Positions 1-12,457 of a DNA stretch of 64,000 bases are shown piece by piece (within the stretch, counting starts at the first letter, position 1; each line of letters starts with the position of its first letter). The position numbers were made by a program, and so were the translations under genes. The notes beneath the pieces were generated by a model, which searched no databases, was not told where the DNA came from, and saw nothing but the letters and a program-made list of their open reading frames with translations. Origin of the DNA: Strongylocentrotus purpuratus (lineage: Eukaryota > Echinodermata > Echinoidea > Camarodonta > Strongylocentrotidae); the NCBI RefSeq assembly GCF_000002235.5, contig NW_022145615.1, forward strand, positions 13,047,731 to 13,111,730, given 5' to 3'.

Positions 1-272
1 TGTTGCACGTACGGAGATCTAAAAACAATAATTGTCAGCAAGACTTTGTTGCCCCTATGGAGATCTAAAAACAATAATTATCGGCAAGACTTTGTTGCCC
101 GTACTGAGATTTAAAAACAATAATTATCGGTAAGACTTCGTTGCCCGTACGGAGATCTAAAAACAATCATTATCGGCAAGACTTTGTTGCCCCTACGGAG
201 ATCTAAAGACGATAATTATTGGCAAGACTTTGTTGCCCCTAGGGAGATCTCAAAACAATCATTATCGGCAAG
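1..272. repeat. 46-bp minisatellite
   Basis: Almost six copies of a 46-bp unit containing ACTTTGTTGCCC, GGAGATCTAAAAACAAT and TATCGGCAAG; unit starts at 43, 89, 135, 181 and 227 give an exact period. The array continues off the left edge. Confidence 0.95.
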
Positions 273-282
273 TGTCTGGATT

Positions 283-1170
283 TCTGTTTGGACTCTGAAG
301 AAAATTAGTCTGTCATCTTTGGTTTTAAAAACACCATTGCTTTTGGTGATGCTGCCCCCAGTGTTCATTCTTCGATGATTGTAAAGGTCATATTTTTGTG
401 GATGGTCTGTGTGCGCTCTATAAAGCCATATTTCTCTAGGGATTTTGTTCAAATTTTGAATGAAGGTGTATCTTGTTATAATCTTCAAGCCTACAGATTT
501 TGGCAATGCTGCCTCCAGTGTTCCGTCTTTTATAGGGTCAAAGGTCATGTATTGATAGATGTCTCAGGTGCACTCTAGTGCACTCTAACTGCATCATTTC
601 TTGACATATTTCTTTCAAATTGAGTATGTAAGTGTATGTTGGTCAAATCTACATGTATGCACCTATAGTTTTGGTGATGCTGCCACCAGTGTCCCTTGTT
701 TTATAGGGCCAAAAGGTCATATTTTGGTGGGTGTCTACATGTAGTACATGCTCTGCAGGTCATATTTCATAGCGGATTTCTTTCAAATTTTGTATGGAGA
801 TGTATCTTGGTACATTCTACACATCTACTCTTTTGGGCGATGCTGCCCTCATAGTTTCGTCTTTTATATGGTCAAAGGTCATATATATATCTTTCATGCG
901 CCCTAACATTTATTTATGGATTTATTTATGGATTTCTTTCAAATGTTGTACATGTATGGAGGTGTGTCTTAGTACATCTACACGTCTTTAGTGTTTGGTG
1001 ATGCTGCCACATATGTGTATCATCTGTTATAGGGTCAAAGGTCATATTTTGGTGGCTGTCTTTTGTGCGCTCTAACTGCTACATTGCTTGACAGATTTCT
1101 TTCAAATTTTCTACAGAGATGCATTCTATTCTGATCTACACACATATTGTTTTGGTGATGCTGCTCCTAG
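283..1170. repeat. Degenerate tandem repeat of about 160 bp
   Basis: Six or so diverged units each hold TTTGGTGATGCTGCC, CTTTTATAGGGTCAAAGGTCAT and TTTCTTTCAAATTTTG, with GATGCTGCC near 347, 509, 678, 838, 1000 and 1157. The start (283-345) resembles the interior of the hAT-type element at 2281-2782. Confidence 0.8.
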
Positions 1171-2272
1171 TCTTGACAATAGTCTGAGCCACTAGTGGCG
1201 ATCTCTACATCATCCTTTTGTTTCAAGGAGGGTAGAGGGGATCTTTGTCTCTCCTTCAAACATCAAGATGACACTAAATTGCTGCCACTGCCGGGGGATA
1301 CATTCGCATTGTGCGGCAATACAGATTGCGATATTTCTAGTTTGAATATTGAAATACAGATTTTAGTTTTACATTGTAATTTATTAAGAGAAGAAAATAT
1401 GGCTGTCTGCCCTAACAATAAAGAAGACGACATGCATGGCTGATCGTCAACGAAACAGACTTTGTTGGTGTTTGCTGCTATGACAGGCAGCCAGTGAAAA
1501 CGAACTTGTTTAATAAAATTTTTGGAAATGCAAGCATTTCTTTAAACAAACAGAACTTTGTTATTCCTGGCTCATTTTCCCTCATTGAGGTGTCATATGA
1601 AAGGGCAGAAAATGAACGTTCTGGAAATGTGATTTTCTCTTTTAAATTCAGATACAATTCGCCAACTGACTTTTCGGTACCCTTCCTTTAAATTGTTTTT
1701 AGTCACCCGTGCATGAAATATGCATCATATGAGTTGCATCAAAAGAAAGAGGAGGATCTACATGTAAGCTTTACAAATATGTGTCATTTATCAATTATAA
1801 TTGTGATTAAGTAGGCTTTTTGCCAAAAAATGAACTAATTAACATTGAACATTCTCAGTTTTGTTTTTCTGGGACGCATGTTTTGACATGTTGATGAATC
1901 AAACTTTCATGCATGTTTCAGATAATCCTTGCTACACATATTGAAAGTCTAGCAATGTCAGGCATGTGTGCCCTGCAAGTTAATTTTTAACATTGCTCTG
2001 TAGAGGGAAGCATACACTGTATCCATGTAGAGTTGTAGACTATGAACTGCTGCATATAAAATGCATGTAGATTTCATTGTACTTCTAAATTTAAAAAGAC
2101 AATGATAGGCCTCATCATGATATTAGAATTAGATGATGCTGACAATGCTGCTGATGATGATGAGGATAATATTAATGGTAATAACGATGAAGATGATTTA
2201 TAATAATAACTTGTGTAATAATGACTATTATGATAAAGATCATAATAATGATGATTGTGGTGATGATAATTA
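1171..2272. other. No gene seen; AT-rich, GAT-rich low-complexity end
   Basis: Two short ORFs (1195-1443 and 1494-1691, plus) lack recognisable domains. 2100-2272 is GAT/AAT-rich simple sequence. Confidence 0.6.
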
Positions 2273-2280
2273 ATGACAAC

Positions 2281-2782
2281 TAAGGCTGCGACGGGTAGTC
2301 GAATGCTCGAGTACCCGCACGGTTGACAACTACTCCGGTACGATTTCCCGTACCCGAATATTCGGCCGCAAAAAAAAAAAAATTTAAAAATATAAAAAAA
2401 TATTTAAAAAATGTCCCGGCCCACGCTTACCCGTGCCAGGGAGAGCGGCAGCTGCTGGCATGGTACCGTCGGTAAAAATGTTTCCCAACTCAAGCACTGT
2501 CAAACTCACCTTTCAGAAACTGGGACCAAATGTCCAGATTTCTGTTTGAACTTGGAGGAAAATGGATTATTCTGCCATCTTTGGTTTTTAAAACAGCATT
2601 GTTTACTGTTATTATTCTTATTAAATCGGCGCCTTCAACTGCAACTCAAAGTAAAATTGCATGAAAATTCAAAAAAATTCAAAAAAAATTATAAAAAAAC
2701 ATGGCGTCCGAATATTCGAGTATTCGCTTGTGAGCATGTGAGTGTACTCGGGTACCTCATTACACTGTTGTGCACAGCCTTA
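2281..2782. mobile_element. Non-autonomous hAT-type DNA transposon
   Basis: The ends are TAAGGCTG and CAGCCTTA, and the element is flanked by a perfect 8-bp duplication ATGACAAC (2273-2280 and 2783-2790). Eight-base duplications and a GGCTG-type end are typical of hAT. It is 502 bp, with subterminal inverted copies of a CGAGTA/TACTCG motif and no transposase. Its middle (about 2530-2600) resembles 283-345. Confidence 0.87.
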
Positions 2783-2790
2783 ATGACAAC

Positions 2791-4520
2791 AGCAACTAAA
2801 ATGTTACAACCTCCACAGAAACGAATATTTATATAATATCGGCTGCCGTAATTGAGTGGTACATGTACACTGTATGTGTACAAGTCAGATATTGCATACT
2901 GCTCATGAATATTGTTCATGATACATGTTCTATGTAGTTATGTGTGTAATTTTCAAAGTACCTGTATGAAGATTTAAGAATTTTTTTTTTTACCCCCTTA
3001 ACTTTTCTTACTACTGTGAATTATCCTTAATTGTACTATTTTATATTCTTTTTTTTGCTTCAGTATTGATTTGTTTTACCATTATGTTTCTGCCTACCCC
3101 CCCCCCCTCCCCATCAAGAAAAATATAAATAATGTATAATAATGTAAACAACAAACACAAATGTGTGAGGATTTATTTTGATTAACCCTGTGATGAAATA
3201 ATGATTATGATTATTTAAAGTTCAACACATCAAGACTTGTGTCTAGAGCTTGCTATCAAAACATGTTTATTGTACAACATACTGTAGCATACACATGTAC
3301 AGTGTACATGATGCGTTGCACACACAGGCACATAATCTTTCATTATTTCATACAACTTTGATATTACAAGGGCACGTGAAGCTGAGCTACATATGAATGC
3401 CTACATTGTAGACTGTGTACAAAGCACATGCATTCCACACACACTCACCCCCACATGTACATGTAGATGGTGTAATAATGCTCAATTCATCCTTTATTGA
3501 CAATAATACTCAGTATTACAAACATGGGTCATACATGTATATTTGTAGTATTGGGAATATGTAAATTGTAGCTGTGGATAAGCTTTGCTATTGACATCTG
3601 CTTCAAGACCATTTTGCCCTTTTCATACTGCAGACGTGGCATGCAAATTAAACAGATTACAATGTTATTATTTGTACTTGATTGACAATGACGCTGTGTC
3701 CCTTGATATGAATTTCAATGACATTACATTTTTTGGACATGTTTGAATGCAATGCATGCATACAATGTGCACTTTCATGTAGGCTGACACTTTATCTATA
3801 CATTACATCTATTGCACATTTTACAACACAGTTAGATAAATTATAGGAAACAATACTTGCTCACTGTGGTGTCATGTTTAAGACATACAGTCTGTCAAAT
3901 ATGAAAAATAAGATGAGTTAATATATGACATGTAAACAAATAATCAAAGGGGGTAAATGAATATTTTAGCTCAATGAAAAGATGAATAAATAAATACATG
4001 TAAATAAATAAGTAAATAAATGAAAAAATTGAATACAAATACTTAAAAAGAAATTACTAAATAATGGTCTCAGACAGAATGAATTGTTTGTTTGAAAATG
4101 TATTTCTTTTATTTCATTTTACAAGCATTGTATATACATGTATCACACAACAAAATGTGTTTGAATGTTACATAAATAACATAATTAAGACCGTCCGTGA
4201 AAAGGCAGTCCACGGAGTTGAAAATTTCAGTTCTCCATACATGTATATATGATTTATGTAGCCTACATGTCCCAGCAATTTGAAATGTGTAACCACTAAC
4301 CGCGTTGGGTTAATTAACAAGAACAGTCGTTCAGAAAATACATAAGGTCTACATCATGTGGATTTGCAACTTTCAAGGTCCAAAGTATCTGTATTTCTGC
4401 TGAATAAATAGATTGTAACTTCTACATGTACATGTAATAGATTGCTTGTGTACTTTTATACACCTGTACATGTACATGTACATGTACCTGTAGGATTTTC
4501 TCAGCGTGTTACAATCATAT
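2791..4520. other. No gene seen; AT-rich non-coding sequence
   Basis: Contains scattered TACATGTA palindromes, a poly(C) run near 3097-3110 and an AAATA-rich stretch at 3990-4030. No supported exon on either strand. Confidence 0.6.
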
Positions 4521-4528
4521 GAAATTTG

Positions 4529-5099
4529 CTATGAAAGTGATGCTGATACAGCAATAGATGGAAATGAGTTCAAAGGAAAAGAAAAATGAGCAAATATTTC
4601 TGTGCCTGTCAGAAGGGCATGATCAAATTTCTTAATAGTTTTTGCTGAAGTAGCAATACCACTGCCAACAGTTTTAACAATGGACTGAAATGTGAGATTC
4701 CTAGATTTAGCCAAAGAGCAATCAGAATTTTTCAATTGCATTGTTCTTGCAATGTTATTATTCATATATATATTTGTTGTCTGCACATTGGTTTGCATCC
4801 CTTTTTTATGAAGTAATTTGTGAGGGAAATATTGCAATGCAGTCAGACTACAATACAAATGAATTAAAAAAAAAGAATATCATGAGAAATTGTAAATAAC
4901 TTAAATTTTGAGAGTGTACAGTTGTACCTACCCTATGCATAGCTGCTTCTACCCTACCAGGTATTGCAACTACTTTCTCAGGAAGCTTTTTAATCACATC
5001 CGCCACGTGCACCGTCCCAAACTTGGCAGTAAAGGACTTGAGCATGTTGCCCCCTCTCGACTCACGAGGTTCCCCCGTCAAGTTCTTCGATCGAAACAT
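4529..5099 (-). CDS. Unrecognised small two-exon gene candidate
   Basis: Minus-strand exon 1, 5099 down to 4932, encodes 56 residues starting MFRSKNLTGEPRESRGG and including FGTVHVADVIKKLPEKVV. It ends at AGG|GTAGGT. After a 247-nt intron with a CATTTCAG acceptor, exon 2 (4684 down to 4529) continues in frame: SIVKTVGSGIATSAKTIKKF, ending in a stop, 107 residues in all. Exon 1 is distinctly richer in G+C than its flanks, and matched splice sites in the same phase support a real gene. I do not recognise the family. It would be nested in the putative first SCAMP intron on the opposite strand. It could also be a processed piece of another gene or a chance ORF pair. Confidence 0.42.
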
Positions 5100-5140
5100 T
5101 GCTGTGGGTTTTCTCTCAAAAACAGGCACCTTCCCTGTTG

Positions 5141-7683
5141 AAGTCTATTATAGTGAAGTATAGGTTTGGAGAGCTGTTCATAAGCTTCAGAGTCAAAGAG
5201 AAGAGGTGGATCAACATATATTCACTCTCTCTATCTCTCTCCCTCTCTTTCTCTTTAGTCTCTCTTTCTGTCTCGATCACACCAGAACTTGTGTCTCTTG
5301 GTACGGCTGTGTTAGCAAGCGAGGACTCAAAATAACTCTATGAGTAGCCTTCTCGTGATGAGTTGATCTGACTGTAGAGTGTGTCTTCTAATAATGAGTG
5401 TACAGACATATACACTACCTGCATTTCCCTCCCCATATGGAATCATACACCCTCATCATTCTGTACATGTTATGCTAGAAAGCCTAGAAATAGCAACTGG
5501 AAAATGATGATAGCCGCTGAGCAGTGGTGCTTGTCCTAGCCTTCATTTCAGTGATTTTCTTGTCTACTTGTGCACGCTGGAAGAGCAATTGGAACGTGGA
5601 CGACCACCAGCATTTGTGCAGGGTTACCCTGGTACCATCACAAGCGTGTCTTATTACAGGAATCATCAACTTTTATGGAGATTGAGAGTGTCACAGTAGG
5701 CTGCATTTATAGCCCTGCAGTTATTTGGCCTCTGGACCTCAAACTCGTGATCCGAAACATGAGGATAATATGAAACGATACAAGGACTTTAATAATAGGA
5801 AAGTGTTTTGATGTTGGAAAGTGATTTCACTTTCTGTCTGACATGGAACCCTCGCAAGCTTTTGAATCATACTGGTGGCAGAAGGTATGTTTGTGTTAAT
5901 TGTACTTTGTACTTTTTTTACTTTGTTTCGTAATCTGTATCTCAGTGTTTTGTTTCCTTTTCACTTAAAACCAAGCCGAAATTGTCAAAAGAAATATATT
6001 TTAATCCATCATGTGCAATTTGTTTCCCCCGAAGCTTTCATTTTTATGCACGGACTATTAAAGATGTAACTTTTTTAGCTTTCACAAGAATTATGTCTAT
6101 TCGGTTATTAACTTATTATAAGTACCTGTACAGTATATACTGTACATGTATTGTACATCAAAACTTATAATGACAAAACTGACTTTGAATTATAAAATAT
6201 TTCATATTCTTGTAGAATTAAAAAGTCCTCTATTCTATCGTGCACAAAAAGTTTGGATACATTTTGTACATATACATGTAGACCTTCATGTACAATTTGA
6301 ATAATGAATTATATCCTTATTATGCTGGTACTCTACAATGTACATGTACATGTAGTGTATGTCCAGGAATTTACAGTAAGCTACATGTAGAGTGTACTTT
6401 TGAGCTTATACTTGTAGCAATTGTATGCACATCAAATGATTCATTTGGCAATTTGGCACATATCAGGGGGAAAAAATGGGGGGGGGGGGGGGGGAGGGGC
6501 TACTTTTCAAGCTTGCTTGCATGAAAATAACACTTTAATTTGTTTTGTATTGAACTCTATGCAAAATTTTGGGGCTCTGTTATGACTTTTGGGAGCTCTT
6601 TTTTAGCATATTGGGGGCTAATTTACTCGAACCCCCTTTTTTTTCTTCTTCACCGATATATATCTTGTATTTGTAATTAATAGAGGTCATTACAGTATAA
6701 AAAACTTTATTTTGAAATAACTTTCTGTTTATTAAATTTGCATTGGCATTTTCAGTATTAGAGAGAATCTGAAACTACATGTACATGTAAGAGGCACTAG
6801 TTACAAATTTAAAGTAGTATTAACAAGAATCTGAAACTACAGTAAGAGGCACTACAAATTTAAAGTAGTATTAGCACAAGCCTTCTTCATTCCATCACTC
6901 CTGCTTTTTATGCCTTTAATTCTAATCCACAAATATCCCCATCATAGACCTTGCACTCGCATAGACCAGAATCAATATTCTATATTTTTGATGCCATGCA
7001 TGAGATACAGCTGCAGTGTATCATGAATATTCACAGCTGCTCAAGGCTGCCTGTTAGCACACTATTTGAAATGCTAATAAAGAGATGCGTGCAATCCCCA
7101 TTGGGCATACACACGATAAGGTGCCATTCCAGTAGAGCGTGCCGCTCGATCGGTCGTGTATTGGTTGTACATGTCATGTACGATGATTTTATTTCGCTGT
7201 CGTGCTTGTTACCTTCATATAATTTGATTTGATCATTATGCAGACTTTGAAATTTTCTAGCATAAGGACTTCGCATCCGATGTCTGTATCTCAAAATTGA
7301 TGGAAGGATAGATGTTGTTCTTGTGATTTTTGTTATTGATTGCACAGACTGCTATATAGTGCTACAAGCTCGTCAATGTCCCTGATGACATTTACTCTGA
7401 TCAACTTTACATGTAGGCCTATATGTATACAGTGTATGAGAGCCGACTGCAGAGGAGTGCATCCTCATGATGATGCGTGATGTTTGTTGGAATTTGACCA
7501 AATTCAGAATAGAAATTGTTTGACTGACGGATATATTTATTTTCGTTTACATCAACCATCAATATGATTGGACAAGAGTATATAGTAAGTTTTGTGTTTT
7601 TGATACAGAAAAATAAGGTTTCCTTTGATTCTCATATTTTACCTGTTTCTGTGTTACTTACCGGTATACATACCGGTATACAT
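5141..7683. other. No gene seen; probable first-intron or 5' flanking DNA
   Basis: Holds a CT run (5220-5270), a G run (6478-6496), and a local duplication (6768-6870) of AGAATCTGAAACTAC...TTTAAAGTAGTATTA. The short ORF ending in a good donor at 5884 (MEPSQAFESYWWQK) does not resemble SCAMP and is not called. Confidence 0.55.
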
Positions 7684-7690
7684 GTACATA

Positions 7691-7862
7691 CATTCAAACC
7701 CTGTTTTGTGACCACCTGTATAGAAAGACCACCTGTCCATATAGACTGTATTTTCCGTTTTCCTTGGAAAGTGTTTCCCATTGAAACATGGATGATTACA
7801 GGAACCTGTACATTCATGTACATACAGTATGCACACTTTAAAGGCCACCCTCTCACAAAGAC
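7691..7862. mobile_element. MITE copy, CAGTCAAACCTG family
   Basis: Starts CATTCAAACCCTGTTTTGTGA and has GACCACCTGT twice, like the element at 18830-19001. It is diverged and its right end is uncertain. Confidence 0.5.
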
Positions 7863-9027
7863 AGCGCCTCTTTCCTAAGAATGGTCATGATCATTCAAGT
7901 TTCACTGTCTGATGATCAGTTTCAGTCGTGAAAAGGGAAATTGGAATGAAAAGTGTTAAATACAAATGTTCTCATATTGACCTACATGTACTGTACATGT
8001 GCCTGGTATTTTTGATACTGTGTATATATGATTTCTGATTTTTGTTTAAGAATCTTAATTAAGAACTCACAATTGAGGCTATCGGTCATGTCTTTCTGAC
8101 TCTTTGATGACGTTCACAAATATGATTATGATGGTAATATATATTACAGGTACAATTGTTATTTCTTGGGGTGAGGTTTTCTTTATTGAATTCATGTCTA
8201 GTCTACAGTGTATACTAGCTGCTCATGGTGTATTGGCAATCATGTCATATGACACTCTGATCATATAGTGAGTCATACTTCTTACATACACTGTACAAAG
8301 AGTTGAGTCCTTAGTCATAATAGTGCGATTAACTATGCATGACAAACATAGCAGAATAACCAGGCAGTCGGTGTGCTACCTGTGTGCTGTATGGAATGAA
8401 GTGCGCATGAAAGCAATTGTTAAACAGTAGGCTTTGGATGTCGTCATCTTTTATGCAGGACACTATAGACCCATTTACACAACCCAAAACCATGTTGAAA
8501 ACCATCATTTTTTTGTTGATTGCCATTAATTACACTACTGGAAAAGACCCATAAAAAACGTTGGTGTTTGTTCATTCTGTTTTGGGGGGTAGGTAGTGTG
8601 CATGCGCAACATGTCGCTGCTCTACATCGTACATGCAATTGCACGGAAGCAAGGAGAGTCACGTGACCAAAATCTGGAATCATTCACCGATGTTTTGACA
8701 GCTTTGTCTAACAACTTCTGACAAAACATAGGAATTTGAGAAAAAATCAATGATTTTTGCTTGCAGCTTTTGTCTACCGGTAGTCGTTCTGACCAACCCC
8801 AGTTGAGGGGATACAATGAAATTAAAATATATCTCTTAACAAATCAGCACCCCAAAAAATAATTACTGTAAAGTAGATTTAAATGAGATGATGGTTTTGA
8901 TGTTTAAATGTTTGCCTACATATTCAAGTAGAGACCATTTTTTAATACATTAAAAAAAAATCTGTTGAAATTTGAGATCCGGAACGGTTGTTAACTCTGT
9001 GCTAGAATGTATTCATTTCTGAATCTG
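7863..9027. other. No gene seen
   Basis: AT-rich sequence with ORFs of at most 79 codons and no domain, repeat array or splice-supported exon that I can defend. Confidence 0.55.
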
Positions 9028-9457
9028 ATACCCCTTTCAAACTGACCTGATTTTCATCGGATGCATCCGGACGCATCCGATGAAACGGCCACTATGAATG
9101 CTACAGAGGAGAAAAAGCCTATTAAATAGCCGATGAAAAGAAGAGAAATAGGCGATTAAATTCTCCTGCTCAAGAGCAGGAGAAATTCTCATTCTATCGG
9201 TGTGCGCTTTATTGTAACCAGCTGTGTTTGTTGACTCTTTGTTGAACGTGCTGCATGCCAGCTAGATGGGGCGTGGGCTTAATAATTACATAATAATTCT
9301 TCACTTCCGGCAAGGGCTCGCCACAGCGAGTGAATTTCACCTGCAGTATGAAAGCGACAGCAGGGAAAACGGCGGTTTCACCTTTGTTTACATAAGGAAA
9401 ATTTTATCTGTATTTTCATCGGTGTGACTCTGATAGAAGCCAGTTTGAAAGCAGTAT
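9028..9457. mobile_element. MITE with 17-bp imperfect terminal repeats
   Basis: The left end ATACCCCTTTCAAACTG and the right end, as its complement, ATACTGCTTTCAAACTG agree at 15 of 17 bases. The middle has CATCGGATGCATCCGG palindromes. 430 bp, no ORF of note. Flanked by TGA on both sides, so the target could be TA or TGA. Confidence 0.7.
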
Positions 9458-9825
9458 GACTCTCATCAGCTACATTCAAAGCGGAATATTATTATTAATT
9501 ATTACAAGTACAAACAAAATAGATACATGTACGTGTAAAACAGATTGATAAGCAATGCAAATATTGGCTGTAGAGAACCAGAAGAGGAACAAGCAATTAC
9601 ATGGAAAAAATATATAAGATAATGTCCCTTTTGACTGTAAACAGATGATGTTGGTTTAGTCCATATCAGTTCAGAGATTTCTTTTGTTCTAAATCAATCA
9701 GTATTCCCTCCTCAAATTGGTTACAAGATATCTTATTTTCCACTCCATCACAGTTTGGAAGAAAGAAAACTGCAAATTGCACTGAAAATTGCCAATTTGT
9801 GCGCAAAAATAGTGATTTTGTATGT

Positions 9826-10143
9826 ACACCGCATTGCCAACTTAAAGACTTTAATGGTTTGTTAGTTAAAATAGTTCTTATTCGTGAAGGGCACAATGCA
9901 CACCACATTGCCAACTTAAAGACCTTAATGATTTGTTACAGTTGAATTACATGTAGCTCTTATTCGTGAAGGGCACAATGTACACCGCATTGCCAACTTA
10001 AAGACCTTAATGATTTGTTACAGTTGAATTACATGTAGCTCTTATTCATGAAGGGCACAATATACACCGCATTGCCAACTTAAAGACCTTAATGATTTGT
10101 TACAGTTGAATTACATGTAGCTCTTATTCGTGAAGGACACAAT
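9826..10143. repeat. 82-bp tandem repeat, about four copies
   Basis: Units contain GCATTGCCAACTTAAAGACC, TTAATGATTTGTTACAGTTG and TTATTCGTGAAGGGCACAAT; GCATTGCCAAC at about 9831, 9905, 9987 and 10069. The first unit is 74 bp, the later ones 82. Confidence 0.9.
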
Positions 10144-10593
10144 GTGCTGCATTCTGAATTAAAAGATGATACAAAAATATGTGTAAAAGGAGACACTGTA
10201 CTTCTTTGGGTTAAAAATAAACAATGCTCAGTGAGCCTCAGTCGGTATGCATCGATGCTGTACACCAAAGCTCTCTGTCTGCTACTGAAATCCGTCCACC
10301 ATCATAGAGGATTGGGAATGCTAATTCTGACATTTCAGAGTGCCTGCTTCCCAAGATAGGAATTAATGAAGTACCACAAGCTTCCTGCACAGCTTCATTA
10401 TCAGATTTAGTGACATTAACAATAATGCCAAAAACAGTCAGAATTTAGCAAAAAATGTATGAACAATATACTCTAAATGGGGGTGTGGAGATTTGTTGGG
10501 GGGGGGGGGGGGGGGTAATGGATTTTTTTTAGCAGGGATACATAGCAGTATGGAGAAGGTAGATGGAGGCCTACTCATCCCATATCTCATTAA

Positions 10594-11153
10594 AGGGAAA
10601 TCTGACCTACTCTAGAGGAAAGCAGAACAATCCATGTGGTAGAGTGATGGAAATTTGAATGAAATCAGACAAAAAATGAGAAAGTTATTATTTTTTAATC
10701 AAGTTGTACTCACAGTAGGTATGGGCTATTCATTTTGGCCGAATCACAAATGAGACGTCTCTGTGATGTAGTGACAGACAACTTTAATATACCCATTTGT
10801 TACAACCCACAAAATGACTTTAAAAAAAATTATTTCTAAAAATGTGCGACTTGGGAGGGGCTATTCTCTTTAAAGGACCTTTAATAATTTGCTGTCCATA
10901 ACATATTTTGAGAAGTGCCCCAAGCCCAAGGGAGAAGGCACTTGGGAGAAAAAACAGAAATTAATTATATTTTTGTACACAACAAATAGGAGAGTTATCC
11001 AGGACTGTGTCACAATCCACTGACCAAACTGCCAGCTTGAGATTATTTTAAACTCCATAACTTTCTTATTATTGGTCAGATTTATTTCAGACTGCGTATC
11101 TTATTTTTCTGCCCTTCATACAAATAAATTTATTACAAGGGTAGGATTGCCCT
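10594..11153. mobile_element. MITE with TTAA target duplication (Kolobok-like)
   Basis: TTAA at 10590-10593 and 11154-11157 flank a 560-bp element with ends AGGGAAATC and GATTGCCCT. A TTAA duplication with AGG-type termini fits Kolobok better than piggyBac (which starts CCY). Confidence 0.72.
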
Positions 11154-11639
11154 TTAATAAAATGTTACGGTATGTGTACATGTACTACATGTTTCTAATT
11201 AAACACTATCAGAGGCATACAGTTCATTGCATATTTTAGCTTTTTGAAATCTCAAATTGGACAGGCTCATACATGCACATGTACTGTATAGTAACATGTT
11301 TATTATTCTTTAGTCTTTCACATTATAGTTTGAAAGCAAAATTCCATTCAAGTTAGTCGCATGACATGTACTTCTCACTATAGGACATTTCCATAGTAAA
11401 ATGTATTCAAGCTTCAGGGGGAACGAAGTGTGTGTGGAATCGCTGTCAAGTGAGATAGTTTAGCTCTTGAGTGTGAAATCTATCCACAAATGTTTGTAGC
11501 TGACACCCTATCATCCATCGAATGTGGAGAGGTACAGGAAGTAACAAAAAGTGACTTCAATCCAATTATCCAAACATGAATTGGTTATTTGCTCAGCAGT
11601 GGGTTCTGGTTCTGTAAATATAGAAATATACAGATGAGA

Positions 11640-11976
11640 AGAAGTGTTGTACATAGTCGATTGGACATGACTTTTAATTCAAAGGTTGTGGTTCGATCCC
11701 TGACACAGCACCAATGTCCTTTGGCAAGGCATTAATCTACATTTGCCACTCAATACCCAAGAGAGAAATGGGGACCGGGTAGGATGACAAAAGCATTTGT
11801 GTTAGTAATTGCCTATGCCTTCACAGTGACCATATGGTAGGAATACACCCCAGGGAGTGGAGATGGTGCACATTGTGCATGAATAAATCCGAGTACTGGG
11901 GTAATAATATTTGCAAAGCGCTTAAAGACAGTAATTCCGTATTTAGTGCTATATGAATCCATTTTATTATTATTAC
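11640..11976 (+). mobile_element. tRNA-derived SINE, copy 1
   Basis: Promoter-like start with a B-box GGTTCGATCCC, then CCTTTGGCAAGGCATTAATC, GCAAAGCGCTTAAAGACAG and a (TTA)n tail. Shares order and sequence with 15586-15902 and 48841-49110. The A-box end is diverged. Confidence 0.8.
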
Positions 11977-12059
11977 ACTGAATGCTTGCTTAGATTATAA
12001 TGTAGAATGAGTATGGTAATGATATGAATTAAAGAGTACCATGAATGATGAATGAATGT

Positions 12060-12080
12060 AGTATGGGGGGGGGGGGGGGG
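12060..12080. repeat. Poly(G) run
   Basis: A long uninterrupted G run just before SCAMP exon 2; one of many such runs in the window. Confidence 0.8.
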
Positions 12081-12376
12081 GCTACAATGTGGTTAGAGCT
12101 TAAAATTGTATTCAAATGATAATTATTTCAATAGAAGTGAACAAAATGTAATCTGTTGCAAAATATTTGTGAAGCTTATGCCTTGTACATGTGTACGTAC
12201 ATGTATGTTCAATGTACTACAGTATGTCTGTGTTTTTGCCTTTTTGGTAGTTTGTAACATTGCTAATTATACATGTACGGTAGACAGTGGCTCTTATAAA
12301 GTGTAGTCATAATATTGTTTTTAGTAACCCTTAGTCATCCTTTGTGATTTCTTTGTTTCTTAACCCCCTCCTTCAG

Positions 12377-12457
12377 GATCCATCCGTTACCGAGGCAACG
12401 GCAAACACCCGCGGTGGACTGGAGGAATTCAACCCTTTTGAAGACACAAATAAACAG
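12377..12457 (+). CDS. SCAMP: SCAMP exon 2: NPF motif
   Basis: Begins after a CAG acceptor and reads [14 protein letters not shown] then EEFNPFED, closely matching the vertebrate SCAMP1 segment DPSVTQ...EYNPF. It is 81 nt, phase 0 at both ends. The NPF tripeptide is the expected EH-domain (EPS15, intersectin) ligand. This is the first SCAMP exon visible; the DPSVT start is an exon boundary in vertebrate SCAMPs as I recall, so one upstream exon is missing. Confidence 0.93.

Noticed and set aside
5842-5883. Possible first SCAMP exon ending in a good donor
   Set aside because: Reads MEPSQAFESYWWQK, with no NPF or other SCAMP likeness.
11951-11970. AATCCATTT (N-P-F) codons upstream of SCAMP exon 2
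   Set aside because: Falls in the 3' tail of a SINE and runs into an ATT repeat, so it is not the missing exon 1.
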